Part shown: positions 7,821 to 17,417 of the stretch, one piece after another
How the letters are laid out: every line of letters begins with the position of its first letter
How positions within the stretch are numbered: the first letter of the stretch is position 1
Assembly: GCF_013522705.1 (NCBI RefSeq)
Contig: NZ_JAAMRE010000021.1
Coordinates: 1 to 64,000, forward strand
Length of the DNA: 64,000 nt
Direction: 5' to 3'
Source: Pseudomonas lurida
Lineage (GTDB): Bacteria; Pseudomonadota; Gammaproteobacteria; Pseudomonadales; Pseudomonadaceae
Translations under genes and position numbers: made by a program
The notes under the pieces: model-generated
What the model saw: only the letters and a program-made list of their open reading frames with translations
The model's database searches: none
Told to the model about the DNA's origin: nothing

Positions 7821-10289
7821 CTAAAAGAGATCGATCGGCGCGCCTTCATCCGCCGGCAGCGGGCTGCCTGGTACGACGCCGTTGCCCAGTTCGTTGACCG
7901 ACGGCGGCGTGTCTTCGCTCTTGAACAGTTCGAAGTACGCATTCGGCGTGCTTGGCGAGGCCGCACGGCCACTCACCGGGTCGATCCTCAGGCTGAGGAT
8001 GCCTTCCGGTTCCGGCTGGGTGTGCAGCGGCTTGTCCTTCAAGGCTGCGCCCATGTAGCTCATCCAGATCGGCAGCGCGACGGTGCCGCCGAACTCACGG
8101 CGACCGAGGCTTTCCGGTTGGTCATAGCCGGTCCACACCGTGGTGACGTAGTCGCCGTTGTAGCCGGAGAACCAGGCGTCCTTGGATTCGTTGGTAGTAC
8201 CGGTCTTGCCCGCGATATCCGCGCGGCCCAGGGCCAGGGCGCGGCGGCCGGTGCCCTTCTTGATCACATCTTCCAGGATGCTGTTGAGGATGTAGGTGGT
8301 ACGGCCATCCACCACGCGCTCGGCCACAGCCGGTGCCTGCGGTTCGCTGGGGGCGCTGGGGTTGGCGGCTGCCGGAGTCGTGCCGGGTGTTGGCTCGATG
8401 GTGATGCCGCCGTGGCTCGGCGCGGCCAGGCCGTCAGTGGCCGCCACACCGTTGACCACATCGCCCGGAACGCGTGGCGGGTTTGCGGTGAAGAGGGTGT
8501 CGCCGTTGCGGCTTTCGATCTTGTCGATCAGGTACGGCGTGATCTTGTAGCCGCCGTTGGCAAAGGTGCTCCAGCCGGTGGCGATTTCCATCGGCGTGAG
8601 GGTGGCGGTGCCGAGCGCCAGCGACAGGTTCGGCGGCAGGTCTGACTTGTTGAAGCCAAAGCGCGTGATGTAGTCGATGGTCTTGCCGACGCCCATGGCC
8701 TGCAGCAGGCGGATCGACACAAGGTTGCGCGACTTGTACAGCGCTTCACGGATACGGATCGGACCGAGGAAGGTGTTGGTGTCGTTCTTCGGGCGCCAGA
8801 CCTTGTCCAGATACTCGTCTACAAACACGATCGGCGCATCGTTGACCAGGCTGGCAGCCGTGTAGCCGTTATCCAGCGCGGCGCTGTAGATGAACGGTTT
8901 GAAACTCGAACCCGGTTGGCGCTTGGCCTGGGTGGCGCGGTTGTAGTTGCTCTGTTCGAACGCGAAGCCGCCGACCAGGGCGCGAATCGCACCGTTCTGC
9001 GGGTCCAGCGATACCAGCGCGCCCTGGGCCAATGGCACCTGGCTGAATTTCAGGCTGTCGTCCTTCTGGCGTTGCACACGGATCAGGTCGCCCACCTGCG
9101 AGACGTCCGATGGCTGCTTGGGCATGGCGCCCATGCTGTTGGTATTCAGGAAAGGGCGCGCCCATTTCATGCTGTCCCACGCCACGTGGGCTTCGCCGGT
9201 ACGGGTGAGCACTTGCAGGCCGTCTTTCTTGACCTGGGTGACAATGGCCGGCTCCAGGCCGCTGATCGGGCGCTGTTTACCCAACTCTGCGGTCCAGGCG
9301 CTCAGGGTCTTGCCTGGCAGGCGTGATTCGGGGCCGCGGTAGCCGTGACGCTGGTCGTAGGCAACCAACCCGGAATGCACCGAATCGTTGGCAATTTCCT
9401 GCAAATCGCTCGGAACGGTAGTGGTCACGCGAAAGCCTTCGGTGTAGGCGTCGCTGCCGTAGCGACCGACCATCTCGGCGCGGGCCATTTCGGCGATATA
9501 CGGTGCATTCACTTCCGGCGTCGGCACGTGATAGCTGGCATTCAGTGGCTCGGCCACGGCGCTTTCGTAAGCACTCTGGGAAATCTTGCCCAGCTTGTAC
9601 ATGCGTCCCAGGATCCAGTCGCGACGCTCTTTGCTGCGTGCCGGGTTGGCCAGGGGGTTGAAGCGCGACGGAGCCTTGGGCAGGCCGGCGATCATGGCCA
9701 TCTGCGCCAGGCTGGCGTCGCGGATGGACTTGCCGTAGTACACCTGGGACGCGGCTTCGATGCCGTAGGCGCGGTTGCCCAGGTAGATCTTGTTGACGTA
9801 CAGCTCGAGGATCTCGTCCTTGGTCAGCTGGCGCTCGATCTGCAGGGCCAGGAGGATCTCGGTGGCCTTGCGTGAAAAACTGCGCTCGCTGGTGAGGAAG
9901 AAGTTCTTCGCCACCTGCATGGTGATGGTGCTGCCGCCGGATTGAATATGTCCGCTTTTTACCAACTGTGTCGCGGCGCGCACCAGGCTGCTGGGGTCGA
10001 CGCCATAGTGGTTGGCAAAATTATCGTCCTCGGCCGACAGCAGGGCGCTGATGAAATTGGGCGGAATGTCGGCAAAACGGATCGGTGTGCGGCGCATTTC
10101 GCCGAACTCCGCGATCAGTTTTTCATCGCTGCTGTAGACCCGCAGAGGAATCTGCAACTGGATACTTCTGAGGGCCTCTACCGACGGTAAACCCGGACTA
10201 AGGTAGAGATACGCCCCGCTGAGCACGAGCAGGAGCCCGCAGACGATGGCGACAATGGAGTACCCGAAAAACTTCAGCAGACGAATCAA
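7821..10289 (-). CDS. mrcA: Penicillin-binding protein 1A, class A bifunctional
   Basis: 822-residue inner-membrane peptidoglycan synthase. One N-terminal membrane anchor (about 8-30) precedes the glycosyltransferase-51 domain with catalytic Glu87 in SAEDDNFANHYG. An OB-like insert follows. The transpeptidase domain has SSFK with nucleophile Ser461, the SRN triad residue set (YKSRNLVS) and the KTG box (AGKTGTTNESKD). A Pro/Ala-rich loop lies at about 620-660. The start is TTG at 10289 (LIRLLKFF in the reading frame), with no good ATG alternative. It is divergent from the pilM operon, the same layout as PA5045/PA5044 in P. aeruginosa as I recall. Confidence 0.95.
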   Translation of the reverse strand: MIRLLKFFGYSIVAIVCGLLLVLSGAYLYLSPGLPSVEALRSIQLQIPLRVYSSDEKLIAEFGEMRRTPIRFADIPPNFISALLSAEDDNFANHYGVDPSSLVRAATQLVKSGHIQSGGSTITMQVAKNFFLTSERSFSRKATEILLALQIERQLTKDEILELYVNKIYLGNRAYGIEAASQVYYGKSIRDASLAQMAMIAGLPKAPSRFNPLANPARSKERRDWILGRMYKLGKISQSAYESAVAEPLNASYHVPTPEVNAPYIAEMARAEMVGRYGSDAYTEGFRVTTTVPSDLQEIANDSVHSGLVAYDQRHGYRGPESRLPGKTLSAWTAELGKQRPISGLEPAIVTQVKKDGLQVLTRTGEAHVAWDSMKWARPFLNTNSMGAMPKQPSDVSQVGDLIRVQRQKDDSLKFSQVPLAQGALVSLDPQNGAIRALVGGFAFEQSNYNRATQAKRQPGSSFKPFIYSAALDNGYTAASLVNDAPIVFVDEYLDKVWRPKNDTNTFLGPIRIREALYKSRNLVSIRLLQAMGVGKTIDYITRFGFNKSDLPPNLSLALGTATLTPMEIATGWSTFANGGYKITPYLIDKIESRNGDTLFTANPPRVPGDVVNGVAATDGLAAPSHGGITIEPTPGTTPAAANPSAPSEPQAPAVAERVVDGRTTYILNSILEDVIKKGTGRRALALGRADIAGKTGTTNESKDAWFSGYNGDYVTTVWTGYDQPESLGRREFGGTVALPIWMSYMGAALKDKPLHTQPEPEGILSLRIDPVSGRAASPSTPNAYFELFKSEDTPPSVNELGNGVVPGSPLPADEGAPIDLF

Positions 10290-10502
10290 GGCTTTTGGAT
10301 TTCCAGAGAAAAGAATGGGTTAGGCGTCGGGGCATGCATGGCGAACGATGGATCAACCCGAGCTGCAGATAAAAGCGGGAAAAAACGCTGGGCATTAAAG
10401 CATTTTCGGCCTGGGGCGTCATTCGCGCCTCTGCAACAAGGCGACCGAATGCACGGTGTCAGGCAACCAGGCGGTATGACAGGGAAAGTTTTGGGGAGTT
10501 TT

Positions 10503-11156
10503 ATGAGAAAAGGATTATTCAGGCGAAAAGTCGACACCTTGCTGGGCATCGATATCAGCGACACGGCCATCAGGCTCGTCGAGTTGCGGCTCGATCCCGC
10601 TGGTTACAGCGTCGCAGGGTATGCCATCCACGGGTTGCCCGCCCGGGCGGTGGTAGATGGTGCTTTTTTGGACTTCGAAGGCATCGGGCAGGCCCTGCGC
10701 GCGGCGCTGCCCAGGGTTCAGGCAACGTCCAGGCGCGCTGCAGTGGCGGTGTCGGGCCCTTCGGTCATCACGCGATTGATCGAGCTGGAGGCCGGGCTCG
10801 CGGAGGAAGAGATGGCGGGGGTGGTCGAGAGGGAGGCAGAGCAGTACATTCCATACCCGTTGGATGACATGGCCTTCGACTTTCAAGTCCAGGGGCGCTC
10901 GGTTGCTGACCCGACACGGGTCGAGGTATTGCTGGCGGCGTGCCTGAAGGAACATGTGGAGGCCCGGGAGGCCGTTCTGGCCATGGCTGGGCTGGTGCCG
11001 GCGGTGGTCGATGTTGAAGCGTTTGCAATGGCGCGCGCGAGCAGTCAGGATTTCGCCAGCTTCACGTCGGGCCATCGAGTCGATGGTGCACAATGGGCCA
11101 TGGATGCCCAAGGAATGGGAATCGCCTGCGGACTGGCCCTGAGGAGTTTCGCTTGA
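10503..11156 (+). CDS. pilM: PilM, internally deleted (domain II missing)
   Basis: Cytoplasmic actin-like protein that anchors the type IV pilus alignment complex by gripping the N-terminus of PilN. Here it is only 217 aa against about 354 in other pseudomonads. Residues 1-178 match the usual N-terminal half, including phosphate-1 TLLGIDISDTAIRL, QYIPYPLDDMAFDF and VVDVEAFAM. The protein then jumps in frame to the usual extreme C-terminus (RVDGAQ..., IACGLALRSF). The phosphate-2 motif (VVDIGA type) and adenosine motif (LAGG type) are absent, so nucleotide binding is probably lost. The junction is near 11034-11052. ATG 10503 was chosen because the family starts MxxGLFxxK and a TTTTGGGGAG tract precedes it. 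Confidence 0.9.
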   Translation: MRKGLFRRKVDTLLGIDISDTAIRLVELRLDPAGYSVAGYAIHGLPARAVVDGAFLDFEGIGQALRAALPRVQATSRRAAVAVSGPSVITRLIELEAGLAEEEMAGVVEREAEQYIPYPLDDMAFDFQVQGRSVADPTRVEVLLAACLKEHVEAREAVLAMAGLVPAVVDVEAFAMARASSQDFASFTSGHRVDGAQWAMDAQGMGIACGLALRSFA

Positions 11157-11707
11157 AGACACGTATCAATCTTTTGCCCTGGCGCCAGGCTCGGGCCGAG
11201 CGGCGACGCCGCTACTTTATGGTGTTGATGCTGGTGTTCGTCTGCGTGGCGTTGGTGGTTGTGTGGCTGGCGGACCAGGTCATTGACCAGGCGATCGATC
11301 GGCAGGTGACGCGTAATAATCACCTGGACAAAGATCTCGCTCTTCAGGATTCCAGCATCAAGACCCTTGACGACCTGGAGGCGCAAAGCCAGCAGTTGGC
11401 CGAGCGAATGAAGATCGTGCAGGACTTGCACAATGGTCGCTCTTCCGGCGCCCAGTTACTGGACCAACTGGCGCGTGCGGTGCCGGATGGGGTGCATCTG
11501 CATGAAGTAGTGGCCAAAGGCGATACGGTGAGTATTCGCGGCAGTGCCGAATCCAGCCAGGACATTGCCCAACTGATGCGCCGGCTGGAGGTGTCGCAAG
11601 GCGTCCACACAGCGCGCCTGCAGCACGTGCGCACCGAAGGTGCGAGCGGTGATAACGAATTTCAATTGATGGTGCGCCAGGGAGAATCCTCCGAGGCCCA
11701 GCCATGA
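11153..11707 (+). CDS. pilN: PilN, type IV pilus alignment protein
   Basis: 184-residue bitopic inner-membrane protein that links PilM to PilO. The N-terminus carries the PilM-binding signature INLLPWR at about residues 5-11. A membrane helix follows at about 22-42, then a coiled-coil and ferredoxin-like periplasmic region. The start is TTG at 11153, overlapping the pilM stop as TTGA and preceded by GAGGAG. In related genomes this junction is normally ATGA, so the initiation codon is weakened. The PilM-binding segment is intact although PilM is truncated. Confidence 0.9.
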   Translation: MKTRINLLPWRQARAERRRRYFMVLMLVFVCVALVVVWLADQVIDQAIDRQVTRNNHLDKDLALQDSSIKTLDDLEAQSQQLAERMKIVQDLHNGRSSGAQLLDQLARAVPDGVHLHEVVAKGDTVSIRGSAESSQDIAQLMRRLEVSQGVHTARLQHVRTEGASGDNEFQLMVRQGESSEAQP

Positions 11708-12684
11708 GCCTGCCCAGGCTCGAACTCGGCGCACTCTCTTACCACGCTGCAAAATGGCCCTTGCCTGGCAAGCTCTTGCTCGGCTGCGTCCTGGCCGGTG
11801 CAGTGCTGGCTGTGGGTGAATGGATGCTCTTGAGTCCTGCACGGGCTCGGTTGCATCAGGCACAGGCGCAGGAGGGGATTCTTCGCCAGCAACTCGCGCA
11901 GCAGAGCGCCGTAGCGGCCAGCCGTGACGTGCGTGCGCGGCAGCTCCAAGTGATGCAGGCCGAGGCCGATGCACTGTTACGGCTGTTGCCCGGCGGGTCC
12001 GAAATGCCCGGCCTGCTGGAGGATATCGCGCGGTTGGCGCTGGCCAATGGCGTGTTAGTCGAAAGGGTGGCTCCGCAGGAAGAACAGCCGGCGCCGCTGT
12101 ATACCGCGCAGCCGATGCAGATCGGCGTCACGGGTGCCTATCACGATCTGGCCATGTTTATGAGCGCCGTTGAAGGGCTTTCGCGACTTACCACGGTGCA
12201 TGAGATGGACGTGCAGCGTGAGGGCCGATTATTGCGCCTCGATCTGCTGGTCAAGACGTACCGGCGTGATCAGGCCGCCGTTGGGGCTCCGGTGCGTGAG
12301 CGACCACTGCCGCAAGGCGCATCCTTCGTCTATCAAGGGGCCGGTTTGCGCGATCCGTTCCAGCCGTCGACCTTGCAGGTTGAGCATAGGCCTGGGCGGC
12401 GTGCGCCTGCGCCGGATCTGGAGCGGCCCAGAGGCCCTCTGGAGCGCCAGGCGCTGGAGCGCTTCCAGATGGTCGGCACGCTCGCGCGAGGCGCGCAGAC
12501 CTTTGCGCTGTTGCGCGTGGCGACCGATGTGTATCGCCTGGCGCTGGGCGATTATCTCGGGCCGGACCACGGGCGCGTTACGGCTATTCATGACAGCCAT
12601 ATTGAAGTGGTCGAGCTGTTTCCCGATAAACAGGGTGCGTGGCTGGAGCGCCCCAGAACCCTCGTGTTGAACGTCAACTCATAA
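11704..12684 (+). CDS. pilO: PilO-PilP fusion protein
   Basis: One 326-residue frame covers two normally separate proteins. Residues 1-187 are PilO: short cytoplasmic end, membrane helix about 23-43, coiled coil, and a periplasmic domain ending LLVKTYR. Residues 188-206 are a linker. From 207 on is the PilP domain: FVYQGAGLRDPFQP, then RGPLERQALERFQMVGTL, ALGDYLGPDHGRV and WLERPR. PilP is usually a lipoprotein; the fusion has no internal signal peptide or lipobox, so the PilP part is tethered to the inner membrane through the PilO helix. It overlaps pilN by ATGA (11704-11707). PilP normally links PilNO to the PilQ secretin, so the fusion fixes a 1:1 ratio. Confidence 0.9.
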   Translation: MSLPRLELGALSYHAAKWPLPGKLLLGCVLAGAVLAVGEWMLLSPARARLHQAQAQEGILRQQLAQQSAVAASRDVRARQLQVMQAEADALLRLLPGGSEMPGLLEDIARLALANGVLVERVAPQEEQPAPLYTAQPMQIGVTGAYHDLAMFMSAVEGLSRLTTVHEMDVQREGRLLRLDLLVKTYRRDQAAVGAPVRERPLPQGASFVYQGAGLRDPFQPSTLQVEHRPGRRAPAPDLERPRGPLERQALERFQMVGTLARGAQTFALLRVATDVYRLALGDYLGPDHGRVTAIHDSHIEVVELFPDKQGAWLERPRTLVLNVNS

Positions 12685-12697
12685 CGGAATCGAACAA

Positions 12698-14080
12698 ATG
12701 AAAAGGACTTTCTCGTCCTTCGGTGTGGCGCTATGGATAGCGTTCACAGCACCGATGGCTGCCGCTGTGCCCAACCGTATAGATCTTATTCAACTGCCGC
12801 CGCCGGGTGGGGCCATGGCGGGGGCCTACAGCGGCGACAAGCTCACGCTCAACTTCCAGAACATAGAGCTGCGCGCGGTATTGCAGCAGATTGCCGATGT
12901 GGCCGGCCTTAACCTGGTCGCCAGCGATGACGTCCAGGGTTCGATCACACTGCGCCTCAAAGATGTGCCCTGGGATCAGGCGCTGGAGCTGGTGTTACAG
13001 ACCAAGGGGTTGGATAAGCGCATTCACGCCGGCGTATTGCTGGTAGCGCCCGCCGAGGAATTGGCAGCCCGCGAACTGCTGACGCTGGAGTCGCGCAGGC
13101 AGATAGCCAACCTCACACCGCTGCGGCGGGAGCTGTTGCAGGTCAATTATGCCAAGGCAGCCGATCTGGCCAGGCTGTTCCAGTCGGTGACCGGCCTTGA
13201 AGGGGCCACCGACGAACGCGGTTCGGTGGCGGTGGATGAGCGCACCAACAACATCATCGCCTACCAGACCGGCGAGCGGCTCGACGAGCTGCGGCGCATC
13301 GTGGCGCAGTTGGATATCCCCGTGCGGCAGGTCATGATCGAAGCGCGGATCGTGGAGGCCAACGTCGATTACGACAAAAGCCTGGGAGCACGCTGGGGCG
13401 GACGGCTCAATCGCGGCAACTGGCAGGCCGGTGGCATTCCAAAGCCCCTGCCCGATGGCGTAGAACCGCCGGAAAATCCGCCTGGCTCACCGTTTGTCGA
13501 CCTCGGCGCAATAGCCGGCGCGTCCGGCCTGGGTGTGGCTTACATCACCGACAATGTGCTGCTGGACCTGGAACTGACGGCCATGGAAAAGACCGGCAAC
13601 GGCGAGATCGTTTCCCAGCCCAAGGTCGTGACCTCCGACAAGGAGACCGCGCGCATCCTTAAGGGCACCGAGATTCCGTACCAGGAGTCCAGCTCCAGTG
13701 GCGCCACGTCGGTGTCGTTCAAGGAGGCCTCGCTGTCGTTGGAAGTGACCCCTCAGATCACCCCTGATGACCGGGTGATCATGGAAGTGAAAGTCACCAA
13801 GGATGAGCCGGACTATCTCAACAGGCTCAACGACGTACCACCGATCAAGAAAAACGAGGTCAACGCCAAGGTGCTGGTCAAGGATGGCGAGACCATTGTG
13901 ATCGGCGGAGTTTTCTCCAATACCCAAAGCAAAGTGGTAGATAAAGTGCCATTTTTGGGCGATGTGCCGTATCTTGGCCGCCTTTTCCGGCGCGATGTGC
14001 TGGCGGAGAAAAAATCCGAGCTGCTGGTATTCCTGACTCCGCGTATTATGAATAACCAGGCGATTGTTGTGAGTCGTTGA
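12698..14080 (+). CDS. pilQ: PilQ-type secretin, short form without AMIN domains
   Basis: Outer-membrane secretin pore of a type IV pilus or DNA-uptake machine, 460 aa against about 700 for typical Pseudomonas PilQ. The signal peptide is about 1-23. The STN/N0 domain ([20 protein letters not shown]) starts almost at once, followed by N1 (about 135-210) and the secretin core (about 215-455) with [14 protein letters not shown] and the LLVFLTPRI end. The peptidoglycan-binding AMIN repeats normally found before N0 are missing. This length resembles E. coli HofQ and Haemophilus ComE. It starts 13 bases after the PilO-PilP fusion and ends 4 bases before aroK. Confidence 0.92.
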   Translation: MKRTFSSFGVALWIAFTAPMAAAVPNRIDLIQLPPPGGAMAGAYSGDKLTLNFQNIELRAVLQQIADVAGLNLVASDDVQGSITLRLKDVPWDQALELVLQTKGLDKRIHAGVLLVAPAEELAARELLTLESRRQIANLTPLRRELLQVNYAKAADLARLFQSVTGLEGATDERGSVAVDERTNNIIAYQTGERLDELRRIVAQLDIPVRQVMIEARIVEANVDYDKSLGARWGGRLNRGNWQAGGIPKPLPDGVEPPENPPGSPFVDLGAIAGASGLGVAYITDNVLLDLELTAMEKTGNGEIVSQPKVVTSDKETARILKGTEIPYQESSSSGATSVSFKEASLSLEVTPQITPDDRVIMEVKVTKDEPDYLNRLNDVPPIKKNEVNAKVLVKDGETIVIGGVFSNTQSKVVDKVPFLGDVPYLGRLFRRDVLAEKKSELLVFLTPRIMNNQAIVVSR

Positions 14081-14084
14081 TTCT

Positions 14085-14603
14085 GTGCGAAATTTGATTC
14101 TTGTGGGACCGATGGGGGCTGGAAAAAGCACCATCGGCCGTTTGCTGGCCAAAGAGCTGCGCCTGCCGTTCAAAGACTCCGATAAGGAAATTGAATTGCG
14201 CACGGGTGCCAATATCCCGTGGATCTTCGATAAAGAAGGCGAACTGGGCTTTCGCGACCGCGAGCAGGCAATGATTGCTGAATTATGCGGCTGCGATGGC
14301 GTGGTATTGGCCACCGGCGGTGGCGCAGTGATGCGCGATGAAAACCGCCGTGCGCTGCATGCCGGTGGTCGGGTGGTTTACCTGCATGCATCAGTCGAGC
14401 AGCAGGTCGGTCGGACTGCGCGCGATCGCAATCGCCCATTGCTGCGCACCGCCGATCCGGCGAAAACCCTGCGCGATCTACTGACGCTGCGCGATCCGCT
14501 GTATCGGGAAATTGCCGATCTGGTGGTGGAAACCGATGAGCGGCCGCCACGTATGGTGGTGCTCGACATTCTTGAGCGCCTGCAACGGCTGCCTCCCCGT
14601 TAA
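14085..14603 (+). CDS. aroK: Shikimate kinase I
   Basis: 172 aa; phosphorylates shikimate at O3 using ATP in the shikimate pathway. Walker A is [12 protein letters not shown] (about 8-19), the substrate residues lie in the DSDKEIE segment, and TGGGAVMR is the third core motif. The lid arginines lie in [10 protein letters not shown]. The start is GTG at 14085, 4 bases after the pilQ stop, so it may depend partly on read-through from the pil operon. It is followed by aroB after about 125 bases. Confidence 0.96.
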   Translation: MRNLILVGPMGAGKSTIGRLLAKELRLPFKDSDKEIELRTGANIPWIFDKEGELGFRDREQAMIAELCGCDGVVLATGGGAVMRDENRRALHAGGRVVYLHASVEQQVGRTARDRNRPLLRTADPAKTLRDLLTLRDPLYREIADLVVETDERPPRMVVLDILERLQRLPPR

Positions 14604-14728
14604 AGCCAGGGGCGAAATGCGCTATTCTCGGCGTCGCGCCATCGCCCTGCGGGTTGTGGCGTAGAGCCATCAGGCAGCGTCGTATCCTGACGTTACCGGT
14701 CGTCAATTCATCTCTCACGCGGGGACAC

Positions 14729-15829
14729 ATGCAGACACTTAAGGTCGATCTAGGCGAGCGCAGCTACCCGATCCACATTGGCGAGGGCCTGTTGGGCCAG
14801 CCCGAGTTGCTCGCACCGCACATTGCCGGGCGGCAAGTGGCGATCATCTCCAACGAAACGGTCGCGCCGCTGTATCTTGAGCGTCTGAGCCGCAGCCTTG
14901 CGGCCTACTCGGTGATTTCGGTAATACTGCCCGACGGCGAAGCCCACAAGAACTGGCAAACCCTGCAACTGATTTTCGATGGCCTGCTGACCGCGCGCCA
15001 TGACCGGCGTACCACGGTGGTGGCCCTCGGAGGCGGCGTTATCGGCGATATGGCTGGTTTCGCCGCTGCCTGCTACCAGCGCGGCGTGGACTTTATCCAG
15101 GTGCCGACCACCCTGCTGTCCCAGGTCGATTCGTCGGTGGGCGGTAAGACCGGCATCAACCATCCGCTGGGCAAGAACATGGTCGGTGCGTTCTATCAGC
15201 CCAATGCCGTGTTGATCGACACCGCTACCCTTAACACGCTGCCGCCGCGTGAGCTGTCGGCGGGCCTGGCGGAAGTCATCAAGTATGGATTGATCTGCGA
15301 TGAGCCTTTCCTGACTTGGCTGGAAGAGCACATGGACGCCTTGCGCGGCCTCGATCAGGTGGCGCTCACCGAAGCGATTTCCCGCTCCTGCGCCGCCAAG
15401 GCCCTGGTGGTCAATGCCGACGAGCGTGAGTCCGGCGTGCGGGCCACGTTGAATCTGGGTCACACCTTCGGGCATGCGATCGAAACCCACATGGGCTATG
15501 GTGTGTGGTTGCATGGCGAGGCCGTGGCGGCTGGCACGGTGATGGCTATGGACATGTCGCACCGGCTTGGCTGGATCAGCGCCCAGGAGCGGGATCGCGG
15601 TATTCGCCTGTTTCAGCGGGCCGGTCTGCCGGTCGTTCCGCCGCAGGAGATGACCGAGGCGGATTTCCTCGAACATATGGCAATAGACAAGAAAGTGATC
15701 GACGGTCGACTGCGACTGGTGCTGCTGCGCCACATGGGCGAAGCGGTGGTGACCGACGATTATCCGAGAGAGATTTTACAGGCCACGCTGGGAGCGGATT
15801 ACCGCGCCCTGGCCCAGCTTAAAGGTTAA
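14729..15829 (+). CDS. aroB: 3-dehydroquinate synthase
   Basis: 366 aa; converts DAHP to 3-dehydroquinate with NAD+ and a divalent metal. NAD-binding and catalytic segments are visible: [32 protein letters not shown], the AEVIKYG lysine and the metal-binding His in [11 protein letters not shown]. The ATG at 14729 ([15 protein letters not shown]) fits the family start and has a GCGGGGA site upstream. It forms an aromatic biosynthesis pair with aroK and is followed 10 bases later by the DamX-like gene. Confidence 0.97.
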   Translation: MQTLKVDLGERSYPIHIGEGLLGQPELLAPHIAGRQVAIISNETVAPLYLERLSRSLAAYSVISVILPDGEAHKNWQTLQLIFDGLLTARHDRRTTVVALGGGVIGDMAGFAAACYQRGVDFIQVPTTLLSQVDSSVGGKTGINHPLGKNMVGAFYQPNAVLIDTATLNTLPPRELSAGLAEVIKYGLICDEPFLTWLEEHMDALRGLDQVALTEAISRSCAAKALVVNADERESGVRATLNLGHTFGHAIETHMGYGVWLHGEAVAAGTVMAMDMSHRLGWISAQERDRGIRLFQRAGLPVVPPQEMTEADFLEHMAIDKKVIDGRLRLVLLRHMGEAVVTDDYPREILQATLGADYRALAQLKG

Positions 15830-15839
15830 CAGGATCACC

Positions 15840-17417
15840 ATGACTAGTTTGCATGCCGACGAGGCGTTCCTCGGCCATTACCAGTTAAGCCACGACCCTT
15901 TTGCTCCACGGGTGCCGGGTTTCAAATTCTTCCCTGCCCAGCGCAAGCCGGTGCTGGGGCAGCTTCACCATCTCGCGCGCTACAGCCAGTTGCTGCTGGT
16001 CGTCACGGGCCCCTTGGGCAGCGGCAAGACGTTGCTGCGCCAGGCCCTGGTTGCCAGTACCAACAAGCAATCGGTACAGAGCGTGGTGGTGTCGGCCCGC
16101 GGCGCCGCTGATGCGGCGGGTGTGCTGAGCCAGGTGGCCCAGGCGCTGGATGTGGCCACCGCCGAGCCGAGCGCGATCCTCAAGCAGGTGGTGCAGTTGG
16201 GCTTGACCGGCCAGGAGGTCTACCTGCTGGTGGACGATGCCGAGCAGCTCGACGAATCGGCCCTGGAAGCCCTGCTGGCGTTGGCTGCGGGTACGCCGGA
16301 AGGTCGCCCCCATGTGTTCCTGTTTGGTGAGTCTTCGCTGATCGCCGACCTTGAGCAGATCAGTGGCGATCAGGAACTGTTCCACGTCATCGAACTGCAG
16401 CCGTATGAAGAGGAAGAAACCCGCGAATACCTGGCTCAACGCCTCGAAGGCGCAGGGGCGGGCATCGAACTTTTCTCCGCTGCGCAGATCTCTGATATTC
16501 ACGACAGCGCAGGCGGCTGGCCTGGCACCATCAACCAGGTTGCCCGCGATGCGATGATCGAAGCCATGATTGCCAGCCGCTCAGCGGTCAAGCGTCCAAA
16601 GATGGGGTTCACTATGCCTAAGAAGCACGTACTGGCCATTTCCGCAGTGGTCGTGGTTGCCGTTGCCGCCGCCTGGTTGATCCCAGGCCGCAACAAGGCT
16701 CCCACCCCTGCTGGCGCGCCTGCCGAACAGGCGCAGTTGCCACTGGGCAAACCCACACCGAATGTCGAATTCGCCAACTCCGGTCAGCCGACCAACCTGC
16801 CGATGGTCGGTCAGCCTGTGATGCGCGGCCCGCTCGCCGAAGAAGCCGGTGGCATTTCCGAAGGCGACGACGGCGTGCCGGTGGAAGGCTCCAGCGCCAC
16901 GCCGCCGACCGTAACCACCACCGCGCCGCCTGCGGGCGTACCGGCCGGCCAGCCCGCTGCCAAGCCGACGCCTGCCCCAACGCCGGCACCGACCGTCGCA
17001 ACCGCCAAACCTGCACCGGTCACCAAGCCTGTGGTCGCAGCGCCTGCGCCAGCCCCTGCGGCCAAGCCGGCCCCGGCCGCCAAGCCCGCTGAAAAACCCG
17101 CCACCACCGTGGCCAAGGCAGGCGCCGCCGGCAGCAGTTGGTACGCCAGCCAGCCGAGCGGTAACTTCGTGGTGCAGATCCTCGGCACCAGCTCCGAAGC
17201 CAATGCCCAGGCGTTCGTGAAAGAGCAGGGCGGCGAGTACCGTTATTTCAAGAAAGTGCTCAACGGCAAGCCTCTCTATGTGATCACCTACGGCAACTTC
17301 TCCAGCCGTGCAGCCGCTGATTCCGCTATCAAGGCCTTGCCAGCGAAGGTTCAGGCTGGTAAACCTTGGCCTCGCACTGTTGCCAGCGTTCAACAAGAAC
17401 TCGCAACAACTCGCTGA
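15840..17417 (+). CDS. DamX-like AAA+ ATPase with C-terminal SPOR domain
   Basis: 525 aa. The N-terminal ExeA/GspA-type ATPase domain (about 10-250) has Walker A GPLGSGKT at 57-64 and Walker B VYLLVDDAEQLD. A transmembrane helix lies at about 263-283, then a long Pro/Ala/Lys low-complexity periplasmic linker (about 290-430), and a C-terminal SPOR domain (FVVQILGTSSEANAQAF..., about 440-520) that should bind septal glycan. The arrangement is that of DamX, a non-essential division protein. It begins 10 bases after aroB, the conserved aroK-aroB-damX order. The substrate coupled to the ATPase is unknown. Confidence 0.9.
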   Translation: MTSLHADEAFLGHYQLSHDPFAPRVPGFKFFPAQRKPVLGQLHHLARYSQLLLVVTGPLGSGKTLLRQALVASTNKQSVQSVVVSARGAADAAGVLSQVAQALDVATAEPSAILKQVVQLGLTGQEVYLLVDDAEQLDESALEALLALAAGTPEGRPHVFLFGESSLIADLEQISGDQELFHVIELQPYEEEETREYLAQRLEGAGAGIELFSAAQISDIHDSAGGWPGTINQVARDAMIEAMIASRSAVKRPKMGFTMPKKHVLAISAVVVVAVAAAWLIPGRNKAPTPAGAPAEQAQLPLGKPTPNVEFANSGQPTNLPMVGQPVMRGPLAEEAGGISEGDDGVPVEGSSATPPTVTTTAPPAGVPAGQPAAKPTPAPTPAPTVATAKPAPVTKPVVAAPAPAPAAKPAPAAKPAEKPATTVAKAGAAGSSWYASQPSGNFVVQILGTSSEANAQAFVKEQGGEYRYFKKVLNGKPLYVITYGNFSSRAAADSAIKALPAKVQAGKPWPRTVASVQQELATTR

